A stretch of 47,670 nt of DNA from Frankia sp. R82 (GCF_023716925.1 NZ_JAMQQG010000029.1:1-47670), one strand, 5' to 3'; shown: positions 17,422-26,036, numbered from the stretch's first letter. Notes: generated from the letters alone by a model not told the origin. Translations and numbers: made by a program.

Positions 17422-18174
17422 TCAGGAGGCCGCGACGGCGGCGGGTACGGACAGCAGCGGGGCCAGGGCGTCGAGGAAGGCCTGCGACGGGGCGACCCAG
17501 CCGAAGATGCCGCCCTGGGCTGCGACCATCTCGAGGGCGACCCGCTGGAACTCGGGGAAGTAGGAGCCGACGCAGTCACCGAGTACGAGGCACTCGTAGC
17601 CGCGGTCGTTGGCCTCGCGGACCGTGGTGTGCACGCAGACCTCGGTCGTCACACCGGTGACCACGAGGCTGGTGATGCCCCGCTGGCGGAGCACGTCGCC
17701 GAAGGCGGTGGCGTAGAAGGCACCCTTGCCGGGCTTGTCGATGACGGTCTCGCCGTCTATCGGCGCCAGCTCGTCGATGATGTCCTGGCCGTACTCGCCG
17801 CGGATCAGAATCCGGCCCTTGGGCCCGACGTCGCCGATGCGCAGGGTGGCGTTGCCGCGGTGCAGCTTCGCCGCCGGCAGGTCGGACAGATCGGGCAGGT
17901 GGCCCTCCCGGGTGTGGATGACGGTCAGCCCGGCGGCGCGCGCGGTCGCCAGCACCGCGCGCAGCGGCTCGATCGTGCTGCGCAGCTGGCTGACGTCGTT
18001 GCCGAGGCTCTCCCCGAAACCGCCCGGTTCGAGGAAGTCGCGCTGCATGTCGATGAGCACGAGTGCGGTGGTCGCGGGGTCGAAGGTGAAGTCGTAGGGT
18101 CGGGCGCCCACGGTCAGCGGGGTGTTCGCGGGACCGGTCGGTGCGTCGGTCGGGGTCGGTGCGGTGTCGGTCAT
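17422..18174 (-). CDS. Isochorismatase-fold amidohydrolase (biuret hydrolase/RutB-like)
   Basis: This 250-residue cysteine hydrolase has the family catalytic triad: Asp42 in [11 protein letters not shown], Lys147 in [10 protein letters not shown] and Cys180 in [13 protein letters not shown]. The sequences around Lys and Cys and the segment [16 protein letters not shown] recall biuret hydrolases and RutB-type ureidoacrylate amidases, which release ammonia and CO2 from carbamoyl amides. The downstream NCS2 permease supports nitrogen scavenging from a nucleobase-like or ureide compound. ATG 18174 was chosen because sequence before it is unconserved and a purine-rich GAGGGCGAGAG precedes it. The exact substrate is not provable here. 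Confidence 0.82.
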   Translation of the reverse strand: MTDTAPTPTDAPTGPANTPLTVGARPYDFTFDPATTALVLIDMQRDFLEPGGFGESLGNDVSQLRSTIEPLRAVLATARAAGLTVIHTREGHLPDLSDLPAAKLHRGNATLRIGDVGPKGRILIRGEYGQDIIDELAPIDGETVIDKPGKGAFYATAFGDVLRQRGITSLVVTGVTTEVCVHTTVREANDRGYECLVLGDCVGSYFPEFQRVALEMVAAQGGIFGWVAPSQAFLDALAPLLSVPAAVAAS

Positions 18175-18368
18175 GCCAGCTCTCGCCCTCGGGGTTCCAC
18201 AGGTGCGGGTCGTCCCGCGCACAGCACGCGGGCCAGTCAGAGGGAGATCACTGCTGCCGGCTGCGGTAGCCGGGCACGGCGGCCCACCGGCCTCCCCCGT
18301 CGTGTCTGCAGCTGAGGGTCGGGCGGGTGCGTTTCGGTCCACCGCGCGGCGCGTAACGCGACCATGAA

Positions 18369-18406
18369 CTCTGTATCCAGTTTCGTATCCTGGACCGTAT
18401 ACAGAG
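18369..18406. promoter_or_regulatory. Long inverted repeat operator candidate
   Basis: CTCTGTAT (18369-18376) pairs perfectly with ATACAGAG (18399-18406), and inside them CCAG (18377-18380) pairs with CTGG (18390-18393). The GTAT/ATAC half-sites resemble FadR/GntR-type boxes. It lies in the 400-base region (18175-18574) between the divergent amidohydrolase and thioesterase genes, a region with no convincing gene. No GntR gene is adjacent, so the regulator is unknown. Confidence 0.55.
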
Positions 18407-18574
18407 CCGGGTACGGCCGGTTCTAGGACGTTTTGCTTGCTTTTACGCAGGCAGCAGTCCGGTGCTGGATATGGCCTGCGCCACTCGCCGCATGCCCGTC
18501 AGGCCGGACAGGTCGACATTGACCCCGGGGACCCAGCCAACGGCTGTCGACTGTTACTGACGAGAGGGTGCGAT

Positions 18575-19459
18575 GTGGTTACTCAACCGGCCAGGACAAG
18601 CCCTTCCCAGCCGGGCGGTGCGACACCGGTCGAGGCCGATCCACTGATCAACGCGACCGGGTCGGACCGGTTCACGCTGGAGCAGTTGCTGTCCGTGCTG
18701 GACGTACGGGGAGACGTCCCACCGGTGCCGGTGCGGGCGCTGCACAGCGCGCACGGCGGCGTCCTTGGCGGGCAGCAGGTCGGCCAGCAGATCGTGCTGG
18801 CCGAGCGGGTGACGCCGGGCAAGGTCGTGCACTCCCTGAACGCCATCTTCTTCCGGCCCGGCAACTGCCGGTGGCCGGTGTGGATCGACGTGGAGCGGCT
18901 GGCGGACGGCCGGTCGGTGGGGGCGCTGGCGCTGTCGGTGCGCCAGGACTCGCAGACGTTGTCCCGTACGAACCTGATGCTGCGCACTCGGCGGCCGGAC
19001 CCGGGGATCCACCGGACCAGCACACCACTACCGGTCAGCCCCGAAGCGGCCGAGGCCGACCGGCACCTGCGGCTGATTCCGTGGGAGACGCGGCTGGCCA
19101 CCGAAGGCCCTGGCTACCGGCGGGATCACTGGTCGCGCATCCCCGGCGCCGGTGACGATCCGACGATCTGGCGGGCACTGCTCGCCCATGCCTGCGAGTT
19201 CATGCCGGCGGCGGATGTCCTGGCGATGGCTGGGCTGCTCACCCCCACCGGGGAGATGCTCCCGGGGGTCACCGGTCTGGTGCTGTCGATGACGGTGACG
19301 TTCCACGACGAGGTCGACGTCCGGGAGTGGCTGCTCTACCGGGTGAGCGGCCTGCACATCGCGGACGAGCGGGCCGCGAGTCGGATCGAGGTCTTCACCG
19401 CCGCCGGCGAGCTGCGCGCGGAGGCATCCGTCATCTCCCTGCTGCGCCAGTCACGCTGA
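18575..19459 (+). CDS. Acyl-CoA thioesterase II (TesB-like)
   Basis: The 294-residue length fits double-hotdog TesB-type thioesterases, which hydrolyse acyl-CoA to free acid and CoA. Visible blocks are VPVRALHSAHGGVLGGQQVGQQIVLAERV, VHSLNAIFFRPGN (typical VHSLHxYFLRPGD motif with Asn for the second His and Asp), VWIDVERLADGRSVGALALSVRQ (typical VxRxRDGRSFxTRxVxAxQ) and VLSMTVTFHDEVDVREWLLYRV (typical SLDHxxxFHxxxxxDEWLLY). GTG 18575 follows GAGAGGG by about six bases. Substitutions in the hotdog motifs mean that activity on classical acyl-CoA substrates is uncertain. It is divergent from the amidohydrolase. Confidence 0.72.
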   Translation: MVTQPARTSPSQPGGATPVEADPLINATGSDRFTLEQLLSVLDVRGDVPPVPVRALHSAHGGVLGGQQVGQQIVLAERVTPGKVVHSLNAIFFRPGNCRWPVWIDVERLADGRSVGALALSVRQDSQTLSRTNLMLRTRRPDPGIHRTSTPLPVSPEAAEADRHLRLIPWETRLATEGPGYRRDHWSRIPGAGDDPTIWRALLAHACEFMPAADVLAMAGLLTPTGEMLPGVTGLVLSMTVTFHDEVDVREWLLYRVSGLHIADERAASRIEVFTAAGELRAEASVISLLRQSR

Positions 19460-19463
19460 CAGA

Positions 19464-19512
19464 ACGCCGATCGGAACGCGACGGCCACCCGGCGAGTCAC
19501 GTCCCGATCGGC
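19464..19512. terminator. Inverted repeat between convergent genes
   Basis: A perfect ten-base stem, CGCCGATCGG (19464-19473) with CCGATCGGCG (19503-19512), and a 29-base loop lie between the thioesterase stop and the convergent MFS stop. There is no T run. It is likely a bidirectional terminator. A direct repeat, GCGGTGCTGCGGG, follows immediately. Confidence 0.6.
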
Positions 19513-19541
19513 GGTGCTGCGGGATCAAGCGGTGCTGCGGG

Positions 19542-21125
19542 TCAGGCCTGCGCGCTTTCGGTGACCGCGCTTTCGCTGACCGCGCTCTGGGCGATTGCGA
19601 CGGGCTCGCCGTCGGACAGCCCGGCCGGCACCGGCACCGGGACAGCCGGGCCGCCGCGGCGCGGCAGCAGCAGGGCAATCGGCAGGCCGATGACGAACAC
19701 GCAGGCGGCGATGAGTAGGCCGAGCGTGTACCCGGAGGTCAGCGCGTCGGGCAGCGCGGCGCCGTGCTGCGTCTCGTGCTCGGTGCGGTTCGCGGCCAGG
19801 GTTGTGACGACCGCGAGGCCGACGGCCGCGCCGATCTGCCGGCCGGTGTTGACGAGCCCGGAGGCCAGCCCGGCCATGTGCATGGGCACCCCGGACGTCG
19901 CGGCGGTGACCATCGCGACCATGACGGTGCCGATACCGGCGGACATCAGCGCGATGGGGCCGAACACCTCCACCCAGTAGGAGCCGCCCGGAGAGATGCC
20001 CGTCATCCAGAACTGACCGGCGGCGCCGATCACGACTCCGGCGACGATGATCGGGCGCGGCCCCAGCCGGCCGATCATCCGCGTCACGATCTGCGACGCG
20101 ATCATGATCGATACTGGCATCGGCAGCATGGCGAGCCCTGCCCGCAGCGGACTGAAGCCCTGGACCCGCTGCAGATACAGCGTGAGGAAGAACAGCACGG
20201 CGAACATGCCGGCCCCCAGCACGGCCGCGATCAGGTTCGCCACCGCGATCCCCGGGAAGCGGAAGATCCCCAGCGGCACCAGCGGATTCGGGCTGTTCGC
20301 CTCGATGGCGAGGAACGCCCCGAGCAGCATGACTCCACCGGCGAGCATGCCGAGTGTCGTCGCGGACGTCCACGACGAGTTCTCGGTTCGCACGATCGCG
20401 TAGACCAGCAGCACCAGACCGCCGGTCACCGTCACCGTGCCGGGGACGTCGAGGTCACGCAGCCGGCTGATCTGACCCCGCGACTCGACCAGCACCGTCC
20501 GCGCCGCGACGATCAGCAGGATGCCGATCGGCACGTTGACGAACAGCACCCAGCGCCAGTCGGCGATGTCGGTGAGTACACCGCCGAGCACCGTGCCGAA
20601 CGCACCACCGCTGGCCGCCGTCGCACCCCAGGCCCCGAGGGCCCGGGTGCGCTCCCGGCCTTCCGCGAACGAGGTCATCAGCAGGCTGAGCGTCGCCGGC
20701 GCCAGCACCGCGCCACCGAGCCCCTGCACCGCCCGCGCAACGATGACCTGGACTTCGTTCTGCGCGAGGCCACCACCGAGGCTGGCGAGCGTGAACAGAG
20801 CCAGGCCCAGGATGAACACCCGCCGTCGACCGAACAGGTCGGCCGCCCGCCCGCCGAACAGCAGCAGCCCGGCGAAGGCCAGGGTGTACGCATTGACCAC
20901 CCACTGCAGACCCCCGGCCGACAGGCCGAGGTCATCCTGCATCGACGGTAGCGCGATGTTCACAATCGAGATGTCGAGCACCACCATGAACTGGGCCAGG
21001 CAGCAGACCGCCAGGACGGCCCATGAGGCCCGCGACGGACCGGCCGCCCCCGCCGGAGCGGTCGACGACTCCGCCGAACGCGATCCTGCCGCCGGGCCCG
21101 GCCCTGTCTCCGAACGTGAAGCCAT
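19542..21125 (-). CDS. EmrB/QacA-type MFS drug exporter (14 TM)
   Basis: The 527-residue product is a DHA2-family proton antiporter in the cytoplasmic membrane. Motif A-like GLLLFGGRAADLFGRRRVF, the TM1 block FMVVLDISIVNIALPSMQDDLG and motif C-like GGAFGTVLGGVLTDIADWRWVLFVNVPIG are diagnostic. ATG 21125 has GGGAGGG ten bases upstream. It is divergent from the TetR gene at 21347; the shared intergenic region carries a clear inverted operator. By family, TetR repression of the exporter until a drug or metabolite binds is the expected mode. The substrate is unknown. Confidence 0.92.
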   Translation of the reverse strand: MASRSETGPGPAAGSRSAESSTAPAGAAGPSRASWAVLAVCCLAQFMVVLDISIVNIALPSMQDDLGLSAGGLQWVVNAYTLAFAGLLLFGGRAADLFGRRRVFILGLALFTLASLGGGLAQNEVQVIVARAVQGLGGAVLAPATLSLLMTSFAEGRERTRALGAWGATAASGGAFGTVLGGVLTDIADWRWVLFVNVPIGILLIVAARTVLVESRGQISRLRDLDVPGTVTVTGGLVLLVYAIVRTENSSWTSATTLGMLAGGVMLLGAFLAIEANSPNPLVPLGIFRFPGIAVANLIAAVLGAGMFAVLFFLTLYLQRVQGFSPLRAGLAMLPMPVSIMIASQIVTRMIGRLGPRPIIVAGVVIGAAGQFWMTGISPGGSYWVEVFGPIALMSAGIGTVMVAMVTAATSGVPMHMAGLASGLVNTGRQIGAAVGLAVVTTLAANRTEHETQHGAALPDALTSGYTLGLLIAACVFVIGLPIALLLPRRGGPAVPVPVPAGLSDGEPVAIAQSAVSESAVTESAQA

Positions 21126-21244
21126 GAACGTCAATCCCTCCCGTCTACACGCCCATCCGTGCTCGCCTGCGTGGCGCTCACCTGCGTGCGTCTGCTCGCC
21201 CACCAGCACAGGGCCGTACGCCAGCACAGATCGTATGCCAGCAA

Positions 21245-21298
21245 GTTCGTACACCGTACGAGGACGTGCCACCACCCTACGCCGTACGATGTACGAAC
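21245..21298. promoter_or_regulatory. TetR operator: paired inverted sites
   Basis: GTTCGTACACCGTACGA (21245-21261) and CCGTACGATGTACGAAC (21282-21298) are reverse complements of each other at 15 of 17 positions, and each contains imperfect internal dyad symmetry (TCGTAC/GTACGA). They lie between the divergent MFS and TetR genes, about 120 and 49 bases from the starts. Weaker CGTACG/CGTATG half-sites occur just to the left (21220-21240). Confidence 0.8.
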
Positions 21299-21346
21299 GG
21301 CAAAACGCTTTTCCCGCTTCCCGATGTGGTCGGAGGTGACCAGGTC

Positions 21347-22183
21347 ATGGCCGCGCCGGCGGAACCAGCCACCAGGACCGGCGTTGTGCGCACGGTCACG
21401 GGTACGGGCGGCACGGGCACGGGCCACACGGGCGCCTGCCGGTCGAAGCTGAGCCGCGAGCTGCTGGCCCGGGCGGCGATCGAGCTTGCGGATGCGGACG
21501 GCCTGGCCGCGGTGTCGATGCGCCGGCTCGCCATGCACCTCGGCGTCGGGACGATGACGCTCTACTATCACGTCCGAGACAAGGACGAGCTGCTTGATCT
21601 CGTCTGGGACGAGTTCCTGGGCGAGAGCCTGCTCGCCGAGGTCCCGACCGGCTGGCGGGCCGGTCTCACCGCGATCGCGCAGCGGTTCCGGGAGGCTTAC
21701 CAACGCCACCCGTGGACGCTGCAGGTCGTGGCCCGTCCGTCTCGTGGACCCAACAAGCTGCGGTTCATCGAGCAGTACCTCGGCGTCGTCTCGCAGATCA
21801 CCGATGATCCGCTCGAGCAGCAGCGCATTCTGCACTCGGTGAACGACCTCGTCGTCGGCTGCACCCTGCGGGAGATCAGCAGCCAGGCGTTCCCGCATCC
21901 CCCGTTGCCGAAGGGGGACGATCCCGCCGCCACGCAGGCGCTCGAGCCGGATTTCGGCGCCCTGTCCGACGGCGAGGAGCTTCCCCGCCTGCGCAGCCTG
22001 TGCACGATGGGCCTCCTCCTGCCGACGCCGCGTTTCGAACGAGCACTGGGCTGGCTGCTCGACGGCATCGAGGCCACCCACCCGGAGGCCGGGCGCGAAA
22101 CCCGACCAGGATCCGGGTGCGCACTCCCCGGCAAAGCCGAACAGCAGACGGCGGACAGCAAAATACTGAAGAAGCGGGCGTAG
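21347..22183 (+). CDS. TetR-family transcriptional repressor
   Basis: The 278-residue regulator has a DNA-binding helix-turn-helix at about residues 35-80 (LSRELLARAAIELADADGLAAVSMRRLAMHLGVGTMTLYYHVRDKDEL) and a C-terminal ligand domain of the TetR_C type (AYQRHPWTLQVVARP, VNDLVVGCTLREI). The first 30 residues are a Gly/Thr-rich extension. ATG 21347 is preceded by a strong GGAGGTGA. It is divergent from the exporter and probably represses it and itself through the paired 17-bp sites. Confidence 0.92.
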   Translation: MAAPAEPATRTGVVRTVTGTGGTGTGHTGACRSKLSRELLARAAIELADADGLAAVSMRRLAMHLGVGTMTLYYHVRDKDELLDLVWDEFLGESLLAEVPTGWRAGLTAIAQRFREAYQRHPWTLQVVARPSRGPNKLRFIEQYLGVVSQITDDPLEQQRILHSVNDLVVGCTLREISSQAFPHPPLPKGDDPAATQALEPDFGALSDGEELPRLRSLCTMGLLLPTPRFERALGWLLDGIEATHPEAGRETRPGSGCALPGKAEQQTADSKILKKRA

Positions 22184-22270
22184 CGCCCTTCACGGACACG
22201 ATGTGAGTCGCTACTGTCAGAGAGGTCCGTCGCCGTCGGCGAGCCACGAGTCGTATCCGGGGCAGCCCAC

Positions 22271-24748
22271 ATGACCGTTCGTCTTCCGCGCCACGTGGCC
22301 CCGCTCGCCACGGGCGAACCGACCATGCTCGGGCCGTACCAGCTTCTCGGCCGGGTCGATGTGGGCATCACCGGCGTCGTCCACCTGGCCCGGGCACCCG
22401 GCGGTGCTCAGGTCGCCGTCCGCTCGCTGCATCCCGGTGACGCGCTGCGCGACGACATGCGAGCCCGCTTCGCCGCCGCCGTCGAGCGGGCCTGCGTGAT
22501 CGCCGGCCCGTACACCTGCGGCGTGCTCGACGCCGCACCCGCGGCCACGCGGCCCTACCTCGTCACCGAGTTCGTCGGCGGGCCCACCCTCGCCCGGGAG
22601 CTCGCCGAACGCGGCCCGCTGTCGCCCGAGGAGATCGACCGCCTTGCCCGCAGCCTGCTCACGACGATCGAGGCGGCGCACCGCAGCGTCGGTCCACTCG
22701 GTGATCTGACCGCCGCCGACCTTGTGCTCTCGGTCGTTGGCCCCCGGCTGGTCGATCTGGGCGTCGCCGCGGCCCTGCGGCCCCTGCTGGTGACGGCCGG
22801 TGGCGGGGGCGAGCCGACCGCCGGCACCACCTACGTTCCCGGGTACGGCTTCGGGCCGGCCGCGGGCGGCTGGGACGGTCCCGCGGCGGACATCGTCGCC
22901 TGGGCCGGCATCGTCGATCTGGCTGCCACCGGGCGCCCGTCCAGCCTGGGGGGGCCCGCCGCCGGGCGCGGCGGTTGGCGGCGGGCCGAGTCGGAGGACG
23001 ACCCGAGCGAGCTGACCAGCCCAGGCGTGCGTCGCGCCCTGACCCGGGTCCGTCTTGCCGACGGCGGCTCACTACCCGACACCGCCGAGCTGTTGGCGCT
23101 GCTTTCCGGTGCTCGCCCGCGCCCCGGGCGATCCGGTGGACGTCGCCGCGGCCAGCGCACCACCGGCGTCGCCGCGCCGGCCGGTGCCGCCGCCACGGTC
23201 GCCGCGCCCACCGGGACGGCCAGAGGCACCGGGACCGCCAGAGGCGTCGACGCTGCGGTGGCCGCAGCCGATCTCGTCGCGGCGGGCCTCGCCCTGCCGC
23301 CGTTGGCCAGCCTGCCACCGGCACCCATCCCTGTCCTGGGCGGCGGCGCTGCCGCCCCCGGGACAACCGCTGCGGATGCCGGCGGCCTCGGCGCTGCCAC
23401 CCCGGCCGAGGCGGCCGGATCCGCGACCACCGGGGCGCGGCCTGACCGTCAGGTGCGTCACCTGGCCGACGCGCCGCCGGTACCGAAGCACGATCAGCAG
23501 CGCCGTTCCCGGATACGGCCGGTGGCCGTGCTGGCTGTCGCCGCGACAGCAGCGGTGGCGGCGGCTGCCGCAGTCGCCGGTCTCGGCGCTTCCGGCGACG
23601 AGGTCACCTCCGGCGCCCAGGCACCGCTGCACGACACGCACCCCACCGACCTGCCAGCTGCCTCCCGCGCGGCCGACCGGTCGGCGGTGGGCCTGGGAGC
23701 CGGCCCGAACGCCGGTCCAGGCGCCGGTGCCAGGACGGCCGGCACCGACACCGGCACCGGCCGTGGGGCCGTGGCTCCCGTCCCGGCCGAGGCCGCGCCG
23801 GTGATCCCGTCGGCCACCACCGCCCTGGACCCGGCCGGCGCCGCCATCGGTGCCCCGGCCGCCCCGGGCGCCGAAGATCCCCTGGCTCCGACCGCCCAGC
23901 ACCAGCAGAAACGGCTTTCCGAGGCGGATCTGGCCCTCGACACCCTCCGGCTGGTGGGTGCCGGCACCTCACCGGGTGCCGGCACGCCGGCCGCCGCGGC
24001 AGCGAGCGGGACGGGCAGCGCCGCGGACGACGACCTCGGCCTCACCCTTGGCGCGCCACCGGCCGGCCTGCTGATCACCCCGCTGACCCCGATCTCCCCC
24101 GCCGACGAACCCGCCCACGAGCCGCCGGCGTCTCCCGCCCCGGCCCAGGCAGCCACCGTCGGGACCAGGCCGGCCGAGACCAGGCCAGCTGAGACCAGGC
24201 CGGCTGAGACCAGGCCGGCCACGCCCCCAGCCAAGCCAGCCGCCGTACCCCCCGCTCGGCCGGCCGCCGCTGCCGCCGAGCCAGCCGCGGTCGCCGCGCC
24301 CGCACCGCTGCCCGTGCCCCCCGCCCAGCCGCCCACCCCTGCCGTCCCGGCACAACCCGCTACCCCCGCCGCTCCCGCCCAGCCGGCCGCCGCCGCTGTG
24401 CCCCTGACGTCTCTCACCCCCACTCGGCCGACCGCTTCCGACCAGCCAGCAGCTGTGGCTGCGGCCCAGCCGGCCGCCGCTGTGCCCCTGGTGGCCACCA
24501 CGCCTGGTCAGCCGGCGGCCAGCCCCCGCCCCATGGGCCGGATCCCGGCGGTACCTCGTTCCGCCGGAGGTTCGACCAGCCAGGCGAACCCGGCCGCCGT
24601 TCCCAAGGTCACAGACACCCCGGCGGCAGCCACCAGCATTCCGGCGACCGCGGGCGCCCCCGCCGGGCAGCCTCCGGCGAGCACGTCGGGTTCTTCCACC
24701 GGCCTGACCCCGGCCCCGATCACAGTCATCCCGCTGACCCCGCGCTGA
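22271..24748 (+). CDS. Membrane-anchored Ser/Thr pseudokinase with long Pro/Ala exterior
   Basis: The 825-residue protein starts with a protein-kinase-like domain (about 19-285): LGPYQLLGRVDVGITGVVHLA (P-loop region), VAVRSL where the ATP-binding Lys should be (Arg51), YLVTEFVGG hinge, GPLGDLTAADLVLS in place of HRDLKPSN, and VDLG for DFG. The Lys, the HRD His/Arg and the catalytic Asn are all absent, so activity is unlikely. A membrane segment lies near 413-440 (VAVLAVAATAAVAAAAAVAGLG), followed by about 385 residues of Pro/Ala/Thr-rich, probably extracytoplasmic sequence, including TRPAE repeats. PASTA repeats are missing. A likely role is a scaffold or sensor paired with a true kinase; this is inference. 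Confidence 0.8.
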   Translation: MTVRLPRHVAPLATGEPTMLGPYQLLGRVDVGITGVVHLARAPGGAQVAVRSLHPGDALRDDMRARFAAAVERACVIAGPYTCGVLDAAPAATRPYLVTEFVGGPTLARELAERGPLSPEEIDRLARSLLTTIEAAHRSVGPLGDLTAADLVLSVVGPRLVDLGVAAALRPLLVTAGGGGEPTAGTTYVPGYGFGPAAGGWDGPAADIVAWAGIVDLAATGRPSSLGGPAAGRGGWRRAESEDDPSELTSPGVRRALTRVRLADGGSLPDTAELLALLSGARPRPGRSGGRRRGQRTTGVAAPAGAAATVAAPTGTARGTGTARGVDAAVAAADLVAAGLALPPLASLPPAPIPVLGGGAAAPGTTAADAGGLGAATPAEAAGSATTGARPDRQVRHLADAPPVPKHDQQRRSRIRPVAVLAVAATAAVAAAAAVAGLGASGDEVTSGAQAPLHDTHPTDLPAASRAADRSAVGLGAGPNAGPGAGARTAGTDTGTGRGAVAPVPAEAAPVIPSATTALDPAGAAIGAPAAPGAEDPLAPTAQHQQKRLSEADLALDTLRLVGAGTSPGAGTPAAAAASGTGSAADDDLGLTLGAPPAGLLITPLTPISPADEPAHEPPASPAPAQAATVGTRPAETRPAETRPAETRPATPPAKPAAVPPARPAAAAAEPAAVAAPAPLPVPPAQPPTPAVPAQPATPAAPAQPAAAAVPLTSLTPTRPTASDQPAAVAAAQPAAAVPLVATTPGQPAASPRPMGRIPAVPRSAGGSTSQANPAAVPKVTDTPAAATSIPATAGAPAGQPPASTSGSSTGLTPAPITVIPLTPR
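24163..24222. repeat. 15-bp in-frame tandem repeat in pseudokinase gene
   Basis: Four units of a GACCAGGCCGGCCGA-type 15-mer occupy 24163-24222 with one to three differences each. They encode TRPAE pentapeptides in the external stalk. Confidence 0.93.
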
Positions 24749-24793
24749 CGTCGACGGACGGGTGCGGCGAGCGGCGGGCGCCGACGGCGGCGG

Positions 24794-25318
24794 TCAGGCC
24801 GGTTGGCGGCTCGCGCCGGTCGGCCAGACGATCTGCACCGGACGTCCCAGGCTCCGCGCGTAGGCGACCACGTCCGCCGTCCCGCCGTAGCCGCGGGCCG
24901 GCTGTCCGTCCCAGACGGCGATGATGTGGTCGGCAGCGTCGACCAGCACCCGACTCGCATCCATCAGGCTGGGGAGATCGGGCTGGGCGCGGTCCTGCCG
25001 GCGGACCTCGGCACAGCTGCGGACCAGCCGGTCGTAGTCGTCGAGGTGCCCGGGCGGCTGTAGATCCCGGTAGCCACGGGCGGGGATCACCGAGATGAGG
25101 CGACCGCCGAGGTCGAGCACGACGTCGGCGAAGACGGTGTCGGCGCCGTCGGCGAGACAGCTCATACCGGCGAAGCCACCCGCGACCCGCGCGAACGGCG
25201 CCAGCAGACGGCGTAGCTCCGCGTCGACGTAGCAACGCTGCACCTCGGTCAGCCCCCGATGACCGGTCACCCCGACAATGGGTCGAGCGGACGGAGATCC
25301 TTCGGAACATCCGGACAT
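24794..25318 (-). CDS. SLOG/Rossmann-fold protein
   Basis: This 174-residue protein looks like a SLOG (SMF/DprA-LOG) superfamily member, a Rossmannoid that binds nucleotides or nucleotide-derived signals. The N-terminal strand-loop GVTGHRGL, the GGFAGMSCLADGADTVFADVVL segment (typical GxxxGxDxxA motif) and the C-terminal AVWDGQPARGYGGTADVVAYARSLGRPV (typical WDG.....GGTADxVxYAR) are diagnostic of this class. No fused effector is present. ATG 25318 has TACATT six bases upstream, a leaderless arrangement. It is convergent with the pseudokinase gene. SLOG proteins occur in nucleotide-signalling conflict systems, but no partner is seen here. Confidence 0.7.
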   Translation of the reverse strand: MSGCSEGSPSARPIVGVTGHRGLTEVQRCYVDAELRRLLAPFARVAGGFAGMSCLADGADTVFADVVLDLGGRLISVIPARGYRDLQPPGHLDDYDRLVRSCAEVRRQDRAQPDLPSLMDASRVLVDAADHIIAVWDGQPARGYGGTADVVAYARSLGRPVQIVWPTGASRQPA

Positions 25319-25324
25319 CCGGCG

Positions 25325-25330
25325 AATGTA
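25325..25330 (-). promoter_or_regulatory. -10 box of leaderless SLOG gene
   Basis: On the minus strand TACATT ends six bases before the ATG at 25318, so the mRNA probably begins at the start codon. The palindrome GGTTCGAACC lies just upstream at about the -35 region. Confidence 0.5.
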
Positions 25331-25511
25331 GCCGGCTGGCCGGTCGGTTCGAACCTGCTTGCCAGCAGAGCGTTGAGCTTCACGTGGGCCCAGCGCCGCC
25401 CCGCAGTTGACCAGCGCCGCTCGGCCCACCAGCCGCCCGTGCAGGCCTGTCCGACGCCGAGCCGTTCAGCGCCGCCCGACGAGAGCCGCCCGACGAGAGC
25501 CGGCCGGGACG

Positions 25512-26036
25512 TCAGCGTGCGGTGGTGGCGCCCTGCCAGAGGGGACGGCCGTGCTGCAGCCAGTCGGGGATCAGGGAGCGCAGCGCTTCCGGCTGCAGCT
25601 GCAGGTCACCGAGACTGCTCAGCGGGGTCGAGACGACGTCTAGATCGTCGAGTCGGCTGCCGAACTCGGCTGCCCACGATCGGTCGACGGAGAAGATGAC
25701 GTCGAGTTCGGCGACGCGGGTTCCCCGCTCGATCCGGGTGCCTTCCACACAGCCGACGAACGTCACGTGACTTGCCTCGATGTCGGCCTGCTTGTCCAGC
25801 TGCCGGCGCAGCGCGGCCTGGATGGTCTCCCCGGCCTCGACCGGGCCGCCCGGCAGGTGGAAGGTGCTCTGGCCACGCACGTTGGTGAGCATGATCCGGC
25901 CTCCCTCCACCAGCAGCGCGCGGACGTTGATCCGGGGCGGCGTGCCGGCGGGCCGGCGCCGGTCGGCAGCGGCGCCCTTGCCGACCTGCGTGGCGGCGGT
26001 CTGCGTGGGAGCGAACGGGCGGGCGGGATCGGTCAT
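25512..26036 (-). CDS. Nudix-fold protein with degenerate Nudix box
   Basis: The 174-residue protein has the Nudix beta-alpha-beta layout: RALLVEGGRIMLTNVRG, FHLPGGPVEAGET and later strands. In the Nudix box (G64-I86) the first Gly, E70 and R78 are kept. The three glutamates of the REUxEE core, which hold the catalytic metals, are replaced (Q79, K82, Q83) and the late Gly is Asp. It is therefore probably not a pyrophosphohydrolase; it could bind a nucleotide or act as a sensor. GGAG lies five bases before ATG 26036. It is divergent from the molybdate regulator gene. Confidence 0.8.
   Translation of the reverse strand: MTDPARPFAPTQTAATQVGKGAAADRRRPAGTPPRINVRALLVEGGRIMLTNVRGQSTFHLPGGPVEAGETIQAALRRQLDKQADIEASHVTFVGCVEGTRIERGTRVAELDVIFSVDRSWAAEFGSRLDDLDVVSTPLSSLGDLQLQPEALRSLIPDWLQHGRPLWQGATTAR

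Noticed and set aside
14597-17563. A 988-codon plus-strand frame across the GH43-like and NCS2 genes
   Set aside because: It is a shadow of recognisable proteins in other frames; its translation has no motif and biased Arg/Asp content.
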